Shown here piece by piece: positions 1 to 9,469 of a stretch of 64,000 nt of DNA (positions within the stretch are counted from its first letter, which is position 1; each line of letters starts with the position of its first letter). Under the pieces are notes generated by a model. That model was not told the origin of the DNA. It worked only from the letters and a program-made list of their open reading frames with translations, and made no database searches. Position numbers and translations under genes: made by a program. Source of the stretch: Gonatopus flavifemur (Eukaryota; Arthropoda; Insecta; Hymenoptera; Dryinidae); assembly GCA_018340375.1 (NCBI GenBank), contig JAFFJZ010000012.1, forward strand, positions 8,432,001-8,496,000, in the 5' to 3' direction.

Positions 1-2757
1 GAAGACGCATCTCGAAGCGATAAGCTCAAAAATCCTCGTACTCCCAGAAGAGGAGGAGCAGGAGGAGGCGGTGGGGGTGGTGGTGATGGTGCTGGTGGTG
101 TAGTAGGTGGTGGTGGTGGTGGTGCTGGTGGTGTCGGTGGTTGTAGTAGTAGTAGTAGAACCTCGAAAGCGCGTCACCGATTGTCCGTGGAGGAACGTTT
201 GATCGAAGATAATCGAGCATATTATAAAGTAGAAGTTTTGGGAAGTAAATTGAGATCGAGTATACCTCCTGGTACCAATACGACACCGATTCCTCCGAAT
301 AGGGAGACGAGTTGTCACGAGGAAGAAGAGAAGAAAGACACACCCTCGAGTGAGAAACCTGTGGTGGTACGTTTTAAACGTGTAAGGAAATCTGAACTTT
401 CTTTACTAAGCGACGAAGCTGAATCTTTCATGTTTGGAGAACCCAAGAGGGATGAGTCTTGCGAAACCAGTGACGGAGACCAGAGTAGCGTGCTACCGAA
501 AGATACCGAAAGTGAATGTAACGATGGAACAATATACAGTTCTCCTTTGAATACCAGTTCACCGGTGAAACAAGAAGTCCTCGAAGAGGATTCTCAAGAT
601 TCATCGATTTTAGGACGCGCGAGAAAACGTAGGAGAACTCAAGCTGAGAAACTTCTGGAGGATAACACAGGGTATTATAAATTTGAGACTCCTGGGAGTA
701 GATTGAGGTATCAAGCGCCGTTAACCGGTATCAGAGATAACAATGCATGCGCGGAGAGTTCGGAAAAATCAACTCTCGCGGTTCGAGTTAAAGCACAGAA
801 TGAAACAGGGGAAAAAATTTATCCGTCCAAACCGTCGCCCGAAGTTGAAAAGATGCAGTTTTCCTTCGAAGCGGTACCGAAATCCGAACCTTGGTATCAA
901 ACTTATCAACGACAAGATCAAGGGGCTGAATTTTGGCATAGCTTTAGCGAAGGAGATTTGAGAAAACCTTTCTTATTGCCGTATGAGATAGAAAATTTTC
1001 ACGAGACTTTGATCAAATGTCATAACAGAGGGGACGGCAAGAAAAAAGGTAAAGGACGTCATTTGGATCGATTAGGACGGTCACCAAGAAAAAGTCCACG
1101 TTGTCATGCTTCGACTTTGGCGATTATGTCGACTATCATAAGAAAAAGAGAACAACAGCAGGAACAACAGCAACAGCGACAACGCAACAATTCACAAAAT
1201 TTCAATTGTAATCAAATGGAAGAGCCGCAGCCCCCCGTACAAACGACTCAAGCTTTTGCTTCAACGAAATCAGATCAGAAATCGAATATGAAATCTGACG
1301 TTGACGAGGAATTGAGAGAAATTGCTAAAACCATTGACGATATGCTTAATATGAAAAACGCTGGAGAATTGGAAGACTCTTTCGAGGCTGATATCCCTGA
1401 AACATTGGCAGATACGAATTTCGATCAATCCGTTGTAACGAGAGGACCACCGTCAAATCTGTTCGATTTGTTGAATAATTGTCACGAGATGAGCAATTGC
1501 TTGGAAAATTCCTCATGCGCGAGTTCGGACTGCGGTGAAGGAAACGTTGAGTCACCATTGAAGAAAAGAAAAAAGCGAAAAAATAGAACTGGCTGGCCTG
1601 GAAATAAGTTGAGAAAAAAATTGCAAGTCAATAAATCTTGTATCGAGGAAGAAGAGGCGGAGACGAATTCGAAACCGGAAGAAGGGAGGAAAGAAGAAGA
1701 TGAAGAAAAAGTGGAAGCAGGGGAAGAAGCGGGAAAAAGAGTAGGAAAAACTAAAATCAAAACGGATGTGCAGACGGAAAAAGAGGGAAAGACGATTGAA
1801 AAGCACGAAGAATCTTCGGAGGAGAAGATAGAGGAAAAATCAGGAGAAGAAAGGACGAACGAAGAAAATAATTTGTCCAATACGGTATCCGAGAATGCGA
1901 TTGAAAACCGACTGAATGGCCAAGTCGAACACAGCACTCCTATCGAAGAAAATCAAAATGATACGGAAAACGCTATCAACAAATATCCAAAAAATTCTCT
2001 ACTCCCGGAAACTGAGTACAAAATGGAAAAAGGAAACTTTTTGCCGGACGACGAGTTGAGAAAAAACATCGAGTTGGGTGAAATATCGGAAAATGATCCA
2101 GGAAATAGCGAGAAAACGTTTAGAAAGGATTTGAACGCGATGACGGAACGACAATTTAACATGAAGATTGCTTCCAAGAAAAAGTCACGAGTCAGCGTGT
2201 CGTCGGATACCTGTGAAACTGAAAATCAAGTAATGTTCAGGAAAAATCATGGGTCTGAAATCTCTCCGAGGAAGCATAATACCAATGGGGCTGCTAGAAG
2301 GAGAGCGCACAGCGTTTACAGAAGAAACTACCGTAGAAAACGAATGCATTCGAAAGCGCAACAACAGAAAACTCAATCTTCGGATACTTTCGAGGATGAA
2401 AATTGTAAAAAGAATACCTATTTAAGTATTAATTGCCGAAAAAAACGTCAGATGGAGACGATACAATCGTCAGAGGGTCAAGAAGCCGATTACGACTGTC
2501 CATTGTCCGAACGTATCAGTCCTCCTATTGTTTCCTCTTCCGAACTAAAACAGAGACGTTCGAGTATTGATTTTCAACCAGTCGTAAGGATGATGAAAAT
2601 CGAAGATCAAGTTGATATGGATCACAGTATATTATCGGTAACCGTAGCGAGTAATAGGAGATTGAGAAGTTCTAGTTCACCTAGGTCAAGTTCCCAACCG
2701 CCGAAGAAGAGATTGAAGACTCGGGGACAATTTGGTAGATGGTTGAAAAACAGTTGA
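1..2757 (+). CDS. C-terminal part of a large low-complexity, probably nuclear protein (5' end outside window)
   Basis: The frame is open from base 1 to the TGA at 2755-2757 (918 codons). There is no good ATG near the left edge and the TTG at 181 is simply internal, so this is the 3' coding exon of a longer gene. The visible protein starts with a glycine-rich run (codons 18-48). It then carries the same motif twice: SVEERLIEDNRAYYK followed by GSKLR near residues 61-85, and AEKLLEDNTGYYK followed by PGSRLR near residues 215-238. Later come a glutamine-rich stretch (near 1150-1190), a basic KKRKKRKNR patch (near 1562-1590), a long Glu/Lys-rich acidic segment (1640-1880) and a Ser/Arg/Lys-rich tail. 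Charge, basic patches and lack of membrane segments suggest a chromatin or nuclear role. The duplicated YYK-x-E-x-x-GS-x-LR motif faintly recalls insect Chiffon (Dbf4-related) C-termini, but I cannot verify that and give no symbol. No intron is needed in the visible part. Confidence 0.85.
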   Translation, partial: EDASRSDKLKNPRTPRRGGAGGGGGGGGDGAGGVVGGGGGGAGGVGGCSSSSRTSKARHRLSVEERLIEDNRAYYKVEVLGSKLRSSIPPGTNTTPIPPNRETSCHEEEEKKDTPSSEKPVVVRFKRVRKSELSLLSDEAESFMFGEPKRDESCETSDGDQSSVLPKDTESECNDGTIYSSPLNTSSPVKQEVLEEDSQDSSILGRARKRRRTQAEKLLEDNTGYYKFETPGSRLRYQAPLTGIRDNNACAESSEKSTLAVRVKAQNETGEKIYPSKPSPEVEKMQFSFEAVPKSEPWYQTYQRQDQGAEFWHSFSEGDLRKPFLLPYEIENFHETLIKCHNRGDGKKKGKGRHLDRLGRSPRKSPRCHASTLAIMSTIIRKREQQQEQQQQRQRNNSQNFNCNQMEEPQPPVQTTQAFASTKSDQKSNMKSDVDEELREIAKTIDDMLNMKNAGELEDSFEADIPETLADTNFDQSVVTRGPPSNLFDLLNNCHEMSNCLENSSCASSDCGEGNVESPLKKRKKRKNRTGWPGNKLRKKLQVNKSCIEEEEAETNSKPEEGRKEEDEEKVEAGEEAGKRVGKTKIKTDVQTEKEGKTIEKHEESSEEKIEEKSGEERTNEENNLSNTVSENAIENRLNGQVEHSTPIEENQNDTENAINKYPKNSLLPETEYKMEKGNFLPDDELRKNIELGEISENDPGNSEKTFRKDLNAMTERQFNMKIASKKKSRVSVSSDTCETENQVMFRKNHGSEISPRKHNTNGAARRRAHSVYRRNYRRKRMHSKAQQQKTQSSDTFEDENCKKNTYLSINCRKKRQMETIQSSEGQEADYDCPLSERISPPIVSSSELKQRRSSIDFQPVVRMMKIEDQVDMDHSILSVTVASNRRLRSSSSPRSSSQPPKKRLKTRGQFGRWLKNS

Positions 2758-4400
2758 AGACGAAATACCGTCGATTAATTTTTAGAATTAGAACTAAGAA
2801 GGAAAGGGGTGATTTTCAAAAAATGCTGATGTTCTCCTTATAATCGGTTTAAAATATTTTCTTATAACATTGTATTTAATTGGAAAAGTTCTTTTGAAAA
2901 GTTCCACTGAAAAATGAAATTTATGCACATACACTTGAAAATTCCGACTTTTTCGGAGTATAATTTTGAAGCTTTCAATCGATGAAATCGTGCTATGAAA
3001 TTAAGATGACCATTTTTGTAATTCATCTTGTTGTTATTGTTGTTTTTTTTTTTTTTAACTATTGAATCGAGAGAACGGAGTTTTTTTTTTTTTTGAATTT
3101 CACCCTTGAGGGAATTGGTTCTCAATTTTGAGATTTGATCAGTCTTGCTGTAAATTTTGTATAAAGAGTATACATTTTCTGTGTATATAGTGTAGTATTC
3201 GACAGCAATCATTGAAACATACGAACACTTAGACAAAAGTTTATCATTATTATTATTTTTATCGTCATCATCGTCATCCTCATCATATTATATTTATCCT
3301 TGTTTCTCTTTCTGGTGGAACAGTAACAACCATCTTTGTACATTTTTCTAGATGCGGTCTTCGTGTTCTTGAAATAAAAAATGACGTTTGCTTTTTTTTT
3401 CTTTTCGATTGTTTCAAACATCGAATGTGGAGAATATTTTCTGATACGAAAAGAAAAAAAATGAATGAACGTACTTTTAATATTTGGGATAAGTGAGAAA
3501 GAGAAAGAAGAGAACATTTTTCATGTTTCTATAATGGATCTGTTGCTGGAATTGATTTTAAACACGATAAAACCCGTTCGGATCTTTCTTCACAAAGTAT
3601 TTGCATTTGTATTATGTTTAAATGAATTATGTTTTTATACAGATGTAAGAAATACGTTGGTTCTTTTCTTTTTTTCTATGAAGTTTTGTTATGTAACATT
3701 AGTCTCTGGTAACGAAATACCGAAAAGAAATTTCGCATTGATTCGAACATCAATAAATAATCTTTTCCAATAACGTTGAAGAATTGAAATACAACACTAG
3801 AATACGTGAGACTGCATTATAGCTTTATCGATAATTATGACTATTGTATTTGTTAATTTTGTGGAATGATCATCGATATCAATTATAATTAATTATTATA
3901 CATTATCATTATTATTATTATTATCATCATGATCTATTGTAAATTTTTTCATAAGATATTTTTCCTTTCATTTTGGTCAAGTTTTATTTTTGATGCAGAA
4001 AGAAACTTGTAAATCTTGGATTCGAAGTTTTAACAGGAAAGAACGAAACTATATTAAAAATAAGGATTTTTTCAATTAAAAACCAAGTGAAATTTTTCTA
4101 TTGTGGTTCATTTCTTAAACCGCTTTTCGATGACACAATATTTTAAATGGCGAAAGCGAAAGTTTTCATTGTCTATCTTTCCACCGTTGTGTTCTCAATC
4201 TTGGATTCATAAATCCGAGCCAGTATGCACATATTGTATTGTGAATTCTTTCAAAAATGGACTTATAAATTCTGGATTTGCCACAGATCGAAGTAGGTGG
4301 AGTCATTAGATCAGTTGGTTTAGCGCACCAAAACTTGGTCCAAAGTGTTTTGGATTCGCCATTTCCAATCGAAAACAAATTTGTTTGATACAAGTTACAG
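2758..4400 (+). other. 3' UTR and following unassigned AT-rich sequence
   Basis: The stop codon at 2757 is followed by AT-rich non-coding DNA with homopolymer T runs (3040-3095) and a TTATTATTATT-type microsatellite (3240-3300, again near 3895-3930). Candidate poly(A) signals AATAAA occur at 3373-3378 and 3752-3757; the second is the better guess for the transcript end because AU-rich sequence continues past the first. From about 3800 to 4400 I see no gene or repeat. Confidence 0.5.
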
Positions 4401-4490
4401 CAATAGCCCGAAATTCGCTGATTGGTTCATTTCTATCAACCTATTAGAAACTTCCTAGAAATTGGACAGTCAACGAATTTCGGGCTATTG
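4401..4490. mobile_element. 90-bp foldback MITE (CAATAGCCCG ends)
   Basis: Terminal inverted repeats CAATAGCCCGAAATTCG (4401-4417) and its complement (4473-4490) enclose a short spacer. A diverged copy of the same element is at 4841-5043. No coding capacity. Confidence 0.7.
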
Positions 4491-4501
4491 ACCTTTCAGA
4501 G

Positions 4502-4625
4502 CAGGGATGGGTTCTGTGCACGTGCGATAAGTAATATGCGTTAACTATGCGCAGATTATGCATGAAACATTGTAAAATTAATTTCGACTTGAAATTCAAA
4601 ATTCAGAATATATGAATATATATAT
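4502..4625. mobile_element. Truncated end of a CAGGGATGGG hAT-like element
   Basis: Begins CAGGGATGGGTTCTGTGC and for about 120 bp matches the reverse complement of the right half of the complete element at 5888-6219. The partner end is missing here, so this is a truncated copy in the opposite orientation. Confidence 0.6.
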
Positions 4626-4654
4626 ATGGCTATTCGGAACCATTTCTGGTCCTT

Positions 4655-4813
4655 GAGACAATGCCCACACGCCAATATTTATGATGAGAGAGAGAATCGA
4701 TTGGGTGTGCTCCTATGTTCGTTCAATAAATAGCGGTGTCTCTCTCTAATATCCTCTGCCTCTCTGAACGATTCCATCGCCGCGTTCATTCCAGTATGTA
4801 TTGGGCTCATTGG
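4655..4813. repeat. Dispersed repeat, inverted copy at 7010-7310
   Basis: Shares with 7010-7110, in reverse complement, the string around CACCCAATCGAT, the GAACGAACATAG block and a GA-rich stretch. The part with CCAGTATGTATTGGGCTCA has a direct relative at 7272-7300 (CCAGTATGTATTGAGCTCA). A third, weaker copy lies around 11010-11400. This looks like an old element family whose ends are no longer clear. Confidence 0.45.
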
Positions 4814-4840
4814 CCTGGAATGAAAATCTCCCGAAAGATC

Positions 4841-5043
4841 AATGGCCTAAAATTCGGGATGGGGGCCGAATCAACGAAACCATTGGTTGAAAAGGAAGAG
4901 ATGTATAATGTATGATGTCTTATTCTTTCCAACTAACGGTTTCGTTGATTTGGCCCCCATCAAAAATTCGTTGATTAGTCGATTTCTAGTAACTGACTAA
5001 GAACTCTTTAGAAATTGATCAATCCACAAAAGTTGGCCTATTG
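4841..5043. mobile_element. CAATAGCCCG-type MITE split by a nested element
   Basis: The outer sequence (4841-4856 plus 4963-5043) aligns with the 90-bp element at 4401-4490, including the AAATTCG-TGATT joint and the terminal GGCCTATTGACC. It is interrupted by the 106-bp element at 4857-4962. Confidence 0.6.
4857..4962. mobile_element. 106-bp foldback element GGATGGGGGCC, 8-bp target duplication
   Basis: Inverted ends GGATGGGGGCCGAATCAACG and complement. Perfect 8-bp duplication AAAATTCG at 4849-4856 and 4963-4970. A second insertion of the same family with its own duplication is at 6811-6921. Confidence 0.8.
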
Positions 5044-5115
5044 ACCTGTCGGGACTTTTCCATTTTGGACCATCGGACTTCGAAAAACGGCTTTCCGGGA
5101 CACTGTACTGTCAGG

Positions 5116-5258
5116 GTAACCCCGGGTACTCATGCTAGCGACTGTCGCGCGCGACATCATGAGAAGAAGAAGAAGGAAGCATGTTGAACAACTCGGATCT
5201 CTTTTTCCTTTCAATCATGTCGCGCGCAACAGTCGCAAGCATGAGTACCCGAGGTTAC
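5116..5258. mobile_element. 143-bp foldback (GTAACCCCGGGTACTCATGC arms)
   Basis: Arms of about 40 bp, 5116-5156 against 5218-5258, with the GC-rich core CGACTGTCGCGCGCGAC. No clear target duplication. Confidence 0.65.
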
Positions 5259-5274
5259 ATATATGACTGCTGCT

Positions 5275-5414
5275 CCACCGGACTTAAAACAGAATTGAAA
5301 TAGGATTGAACCACGTAAATGACCACTCAACGTACGAGTACACGTTTTACAAGAGAATGCTTGGATCGCGATTGGATAATTCCATTTCAATCCTGTTTTA
5401 CTCACGCCTGGTGG
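5275..5414. mobile_element. 140-bp inverted-repeat element
   Basis: CCACCGGACTTAAAACAG at the left pairs with CTGTTTTACTCACGCCTGGTGG at the right. The arms are about 30 bp and imperfect. Confidence 0.5.
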
Positions 5415-5423
5415 AAACAGTCT

Positions 5424-5712
5424 ATCCCAGATAACACACGGAGGATTCTTTTTCAAGAGCAAGAATAGAACTCTTCAAGAACTCTTTTCGAACTAATGAA
5501 TTCATATAGAGCTCTGGAGGAGTTCAATCTGTCGGACATTACCAAGTTCTTTGAGAGTACTCAAACAATACTCCTGATATTCTGAAAGAGCTTGTTAATG
5601 TCCGACAGTTTGAACTCCTCCAGAGCTCTATATGAATTCATTAGTTCGAAAAGAATTCTTGAGGGTTTTATTCTTGCTCTTGAAAAAGAATTCTCCGTGT
5701 GTTATCTGGGAT
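5424..5712. mobile_element. 289-bp long hairpin MITE (ATCCCAGATAACACACGG ends)
   Basis: Nearly the whole element is two arms of about 130 bp: ATCCCAGATAACACACGG opens it and the complement closes it. A relative of almost equal size with CCCAGACAGCACACAAG ends lies at 52656-52943. Both have GAATTCTT/AAGAGTTC-rich arms. Confidence 0.8.
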
Positions 5713-5887
5713 GTGACGATAGTGGGATGTAGGAGGTCTTTTGGCCTAATGGACATGATTTGACAATCGCTAGTCATTCACTAGTGTTCTCTAAAAGCAA
5801 CTATTGATTATCATATATCTCAGTTCGACCACAGTGGGGGTATATTCTCCACAACGGCGGAGTCAATCTGGCAGCTCTGATAGCAAG

Positions 5888-6219
5888 CAGGGTTGGGTAC
5901 GCATAATACGGTAAGTTTTATGAAAGGAATAATGTGCGCATAAAACTCATGCAGATAATGCAGATATCTGTAGGGGGTTTTCTGCATCATCTTTTTTTAT
6001 GGTCAAGTTGGGTTATAATTCTAAAACTATGAATTGTTCACCATTTCAATACTCATAAATATCTATTTCATATATTCTGAATTTTGAATTTCAAGTCGGA
6101 ATTAATTTTACAATGTTTTATGCATTTTCTGCATTTTCCGCGTATTCTACATGTTTTATGCGTAATCTGCGCATAGTTAACGCATATTACTTGTCGCACG
6201 CGCACAGAACCCATCCCTG
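5888..6219. mobile_element. 332-bp non-autonomous hAT-like element, perfect 8-bp duplication
   Basis: Left end CAGGGTTGGGTACGCATAAT, right end complement of CAGGGATGGGTTCTGTGC. ATAGCAAG flanks it on both sides (5880-5887 and 6220-6227). Terminal CAGGG and 8-bp duplication fit the hAT superfamily; no transposase is encoded. Confidence 0.85.
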
Positions 6220-6318
6220 ATAGCAAGTGCCCGAAGTTGCATTGGTAGGGCTCAATTGGCTCGTATGCGCACAAGCCCGCCTGGGCGTTGACCCGAAAGG
6301 AAATGGATCCACCCAGGG

Positions 6319-6419
6319 ATGTTTTTCAGTACAATTTCGGAATTTCTGATAGGTGTTTCCATTCAACTCATGATTATCACAAGTTGATCTACTGGAAATT
6401 GTACTGGAAGGAACATCTT
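6319..6419. mobile_element. 101-bp foldback
   Basis: GATGTTTTTCAGTACAATTTC on the left pairs with GAAATTGTACTGGAAGGAACATC on the right. Confidence 0.55.
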
Positions 6420-6433
6420 TGAACCCGACTAAA

Positions 6434-6616
6434 CACGGAGAAAATATTTCATTAAATATTACAGTGTACCAACGGATTAAGGCGCCACATCGGTTTCTTC
6501 GAGAAAAATTACTGTGTGATTATATGCAACCATACAGTAAATTTTTTTCGAAGAAACCGATGTGGCGCCCTGATCCGGTGGTACACTGTAATATTCAATG
6601 AAATATTTTCTCCGTG
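6434..6616. mobile_element. 183-bp hairpin of the CACGGAG family
   Basis: Ends CACGGAGAAAATATTTCATT and complement, with arms of about 75 bp that include CGAAGAAACCGATGTGGCGCC. It shares the CACGGAGAAAA terminus with the elements at 35287-35532, 40217-40582 and 58060-58326. Confidence 0.75.
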
Positions 6617-6956
6617 AAGGTAAACTCAAACAGAAAATTCCCAGGCTGATTTCAGCGCCGCCGTACGGAAGAGCACTGGAAATAATTTTACATGGATACA
6701 CTAACACAAGTCATGAACAAATCATCATAGTTTTTGAAGTGGTATTAGTGGATTCATGGAAATTATTTCCAATGCTCTTTCATACGGCGGCGGTGAAATC
6801 AGTCTGGAAAGGATGGGGGCCAAATCAACGACAAGACAAATCAACGAAATCAGTGTTTGAAAAGAGAGAGTGTGACGTATCTTTCTTTTCAATCAACTTT
6901 TCGTTAATTTGGTCCACATCCTCTGGAAATTATCTATTTGAGTTCATGCCCCCTAC
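6617..6956. mobile_element. CAGGGGGCAT-type hAT-like element, left end degraded, split by nested element
   Basis: The inner arms CTGATTTCAGCGCCGCCGTACG and complement, and the right end TTCATGCCCCCTA, match the intact element at 9120-9342. The left terminus is eroded next to the 6434-6616 hairpin. A 111-bp element (6811-6921) sits in the right arm. Confidence 0.6.
6811..6921. mobile_element. 111-bp foldback GGATGGGGGCC, 8-bp target duplication
   Basis: Starts GGATGGGGGCCAAATC and ends GGTCCACATCC. TCTGGAAA is duplicated at 6803-6810 and 6922-6929. Same family as 4857-4962. Confidence 0.8.
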
Positions 6957-7382
6957 TAGCCATGCTCCAACATTGAGCCACATACATACATACTAGAGTG
7001 GACGAGGCCACGGAGAGAGAAAGAGAGAGGATATTAGAAGGAGACAACGCTATTTATTGAACGAACATAGAAGCACACCCAATCGATCCTCTCTATCACC
7101 AATTTGATGATATAGACAAAGACACAGGTACACCTAATCGCACCTCTGTGGATGCTTCCGATTGCAGGCGGAGGCTAGAATACTGGATTCCTATTGGGTG
7201 AATCATGGCCCCTGGGGCCAAGAGCTCTCGCAATGGGAAGCGTCCTCTCTGTGTCTGCGCGTTTCCATTGGCGAGCTCACTCCAGTATGTATTGAGCTCA
7301 ATGTGCTCCAATGGTTACTACTTTTTTTTCGGGTCAACAGCCCTTTCGAGGTTATTCACATACGGGCCGATTGAGCCCTACC

Positions 7383-7508
7383 ATTGCATTTACCTGAAAG
7401 ACAATCATTTGTGAATCCAAGGATAATTACCAGAAGTTTCAGGCCCTTCTCAAAGAGCCACAAACTTGACCGCTCTCGTGTAAATGGCCTTCCGGGCATT
7501 GGCTACCA
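7383..7508. other. Short unassigned spacer
   Basis: No coding frame or paired inverted repeat is seen between the right target repeat of the GGTAGGG element and the next foldback. Confidence 0.4.
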
Positions 7509-7658
7509 AAGGCCCGTGTGACATGGAGATGAAAAAGGGTGGAAAGCGGAGCGTGGAACCGTTAGTTGAAAAGAGAAGTGAATATATACCTTTCTTTTCA
7601 ACCAAGGGTTCCGCACTCTACTTCCTGCCCTTTTTTAGTTCCATGTGACACGGGCCTT
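7509..7658. mobile_element. 150-bp foldback (GTGTGACATGGAG family, copy 1)
   Basis: AAGGCCCGTGTGACATGGAG at the left and the complement at the right. The arms also share GAAAAAGGG and GCGGAGCGTGGAACC. Two more copies follow at 7685-7975 and 7978-8388. Confidence 0.75.
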
Positions 7659-7684
7659 ACCCAACTCAGGGACATTGCACCGTT

Positions 7685-7975
7685 AGGGTGGCATCACATG
7701 GAGCTGAAAAAGGGCGAAAAGCGGAGCGCGGAACCTTTGTTTGAACGAAGAGGCAAATATTCACCTCCCTCTTGAACGGTAGGGAGTCTTTTGACCGAAG
7801 AAGTTTTTGGCCGAATCGACATGATTTGACAATCGCTAGTCATTTCCTAGTGTTCTCTGAAAGCGACTAGTGATTGTCAAATCATGTCGATTCGGCCAAA
7901 AAACCCCCTACCCTCTTGAACCAAGGGTTCCGCGTTCCGCTTTTGCCCTTTTTCAGCTCCATGTGACGCCAGCCT
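7685..7975. mobile_element. GTGTGACATGGAG-family foldback, copy 2, with nested element
   Basis: AGGGTGGCATCACATGGAG at the left pairs with CTCCATGTGACGCCAGCCT at the right. The 135-bp element at 7778-7912 is inserted in its centre. Confidence 0.75.
7778..7912. mobile_element. 135-bp GGTAGGG foldback with 9-bp target duplication
   Basis: Ends GGTAGGG and CCCTACC, arms carrying GGCCGAATCGACATGATTTG. CTCTTGAAC is repeated at 7769-7777 and 7913-7921. A diverged fragment of the same element lies at 5733-5830. Confidence 0.8.
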
Positions 7976-7977
7976 AA

Positions 7978-8388
7978 GGGTAGCGTCACATGGAGCTAAA
8001 AAAGGGTGAGAAGCGGAACATGGAACGCGGAACCCTTGACTGAAGAGTCAATCAATCGGTACAATCAAACTGTTTCAAACGTCTGTAGAGAACGAAAATC
8101 GGTTTGTTGTTATCATAAACATAACCATACCATAATCATAAACATAACAAAGGGAAATTAAGTTTACCGTGGGGTTGTGTTAGCAAATCAATGTTTTTTA
8201 CTTTTCGTTTAATTTAATCAATGATCTATGACTAATTTCATTTCATACTGCAACAAAATGACAACTTCATACTGCTAGTAAATTTCTTTTCGTTGATTTG
8301 GTGTTTCGTTGATTCGGCACCGACCCTAACGAATGGTTTCACGTTTCGTTTTCTGCCTTCTTTCAGCCCCATGTGACGTGCACCTCAC
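7978..8388. mobile_element. GTGTGACATGGAG-family element, copy 3 with long interior
   Basis: Left arm GGGTAGCGTCACATGGAGC and right arm CAGCCCCATGTGACGTGCACC. The interior of about 300 bp includes a GATTTGGTGTTTCGTTGATTCGG stretch like the GGATGGGGGCC elements. The ends are clear, the interior is not. Confidence 0.55.
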
Positions 8389-8540
8389 CGGATTGTCTGG
8401 AATGGAACGCTCACAATTGGTGGATGCGTAGTATTGTCATAGTTATATTCAAATGAGACCAGAATTCTACCAATTAGTATCGTTCCAATAGCAGGGTTGG
8501 GCTGATTACCAGTTGGGCACAGGGGTATGCAACTGTGTGG

Positions 8541-8700
8541 GGTAAACACCCGTTGGACCGAAATTTATTTGACCGAATGATAATAATCCGAAAAAGTCTT
8601 GATGGCATTTTGTCTCATTCGCACACGACTAGTAACGTGTAGTAAGATTTCGGATTATTGTCATTCGGTAGAATAAACTTCGGTCCAACGGGTGTTTACC
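8541..8700. mobile_element. 160-bp foldback (GGTAAACACCCGTTGG ends)
   Basis: GGTAAACACCCGTTGGACCG and complement. Flanks CTGTGTGG and TTGTGTAG match 6 of 8, a decayed duplication at best. Confidence 0.7.
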
Positions 8701-8778
8701 TTGTGTAGGATAACTTCAAACCGTATTTCGATTACGGGTACATTATTCACATGGCGACGTGACGATCAGGGGCTAAGG

Positions 8779-8925
8779 CAGTGATGCCAGTATTCCCTAG
8801 AAAAATCTTCAGTTTTTTTGGCATTGGTCATTTCTTTCCAAATTGAAAATATGATTGACCGATTGTACAAGAAATAACCCATCATCAGATGCTGAAGATT
8901 TTTCTAGGGAATACTGGCAACGCTG
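8779..8925. mobile_element. 147-bp CAGTGATGCC hAT-like MITE, perfect 8-bp duplication
   Basis: Ends CAGTGATGCCAGTATTCCC and complement (CTGGCAACGCTG). GGCTAAGG is present at 8771-8778 and 8926-8933. Other members: 19982-20193, 52302-53728, 55394-55517. Confidence 0.85.
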
Positions 8926-9008
8926 GGCTAAGGGCCTAAGCACACAAGTTGTGGAAACCTTTCCTTGAATACGTCCCAAGAACATTGCAAGAAGACACGT
9001 GTTTGACC

Positions 9009-9082
9009 TGGGGCGTCTGGGGAGTGAACTACGGATTCTTATTGGTTAATTCCACGCCCCTGACGCCCCGGGTCACACACTT
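9009..9082. repeat. Short GC-rich inverted repeat
   Basis: CTGGGGCGTCTGGGGAGTG pairs imperfectly with CACGCCCCTGACGCCCCGG. It probably is the core of a decayed foldback of the CGTAAACGTGAACG family. Confidence 0.4.
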
Positions 9083-9119
9083 CGAAAACCTCCTGTGTCT
9101 AGATCTGGAAGGTTCAGCT

Positions 9120-9342
9120 CAGGGGGCATAATCTCGAATAGAAAATTTTCAAACGGATTTCAGCGCCGCCATACGGTAGTACAGTGAACTATTTTACATG
9201 TATACACTAACACTAATTCGAAAATCGGTGTGATTTGTTCATCGTTTGTGTTAGTTGTATCTATGGCGAATAATTCACTGTACTACCGTACGGCAGCGCT
9301 GAAATCCGTTTGAGAATGTTTCATTTGAGATTATGCCCCCTG
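9120..9342. mobile_element. 223-bp CAGGGGGCAT hAT-like foldback, perfect 8-bp duplication
   Basis: Ends CAGGGGGCATAATCTCG and complement, inner arms CGGATTTCAGCGCCGCC and ACTGTACTACCGTACGG. GTTCAGCT flanks it at 9112-9119 and 9343-9350. Confidence 0.85.
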
Positions 9343-9348
9343 GTTCAG

Positions 9349-9461
9349 CTACACAAGCTTGGCGAAGACAAACGTAAACGTGAACGGCTGCGCACAGAGC
9401 CAATTTTCCGTAATGCTCATCCTTCCGTTCTTCACGTTCACGTTTACGTATTTGTGTAGCT
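9349..9461. mobile_element. 113-bp foldback, CGTAAACGTGAACG family copy 1
   Basis: AGCTACACAAG and CGTAAACGTGAACG on the left pair with their complements on the right. Further copies at 9866-9997 and 10213-10555. Confidence 0.7.
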
Positions 9462-9469
9462 AGACCTTA

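Larger units (their letters stand above)
6244..7382. mobile_element. GGTAGGGCTCAAT element enlarged by nested insertions
   Basis: Left end GGTAGGGCTCAATTGGC at 6244, right end complement of GGTAGGGCTCAATCGGCCCG ending at 7382. Flanks GTTGCATT (6236-6243) and ATTGCATT (7383-7390) match 7 of 8. A 225-bp intact relative is at 10753-10977. The 1.1-kb length here is due to at least four inserted elements (6319-6419, 6434-6616, 6617-6956, 6811-6921). Confidence 0.7.

Noticed and set aside
1482..1937. 151-codon minus-strand frame
   Set aside because: It is the complement of the acidic Glu/Lys-rich part of the first gene and reads as Phe/Ser-rich low complexity.
181..2757. Translation start at TTG 181 for the first gene
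   Set aside because: The frame is open back to base 1 and TTG is not an expected start in an animal gene; the true start is upstream of the window.
4502..6219. One 1.7-kb element bounded by CAGGGATGGG on both sides
   Set aside because: The flanks of this pair do not match, whereas 5888-6219 has a perfect ATAGCAAG duplication; the left piece is a separate truncated copy.
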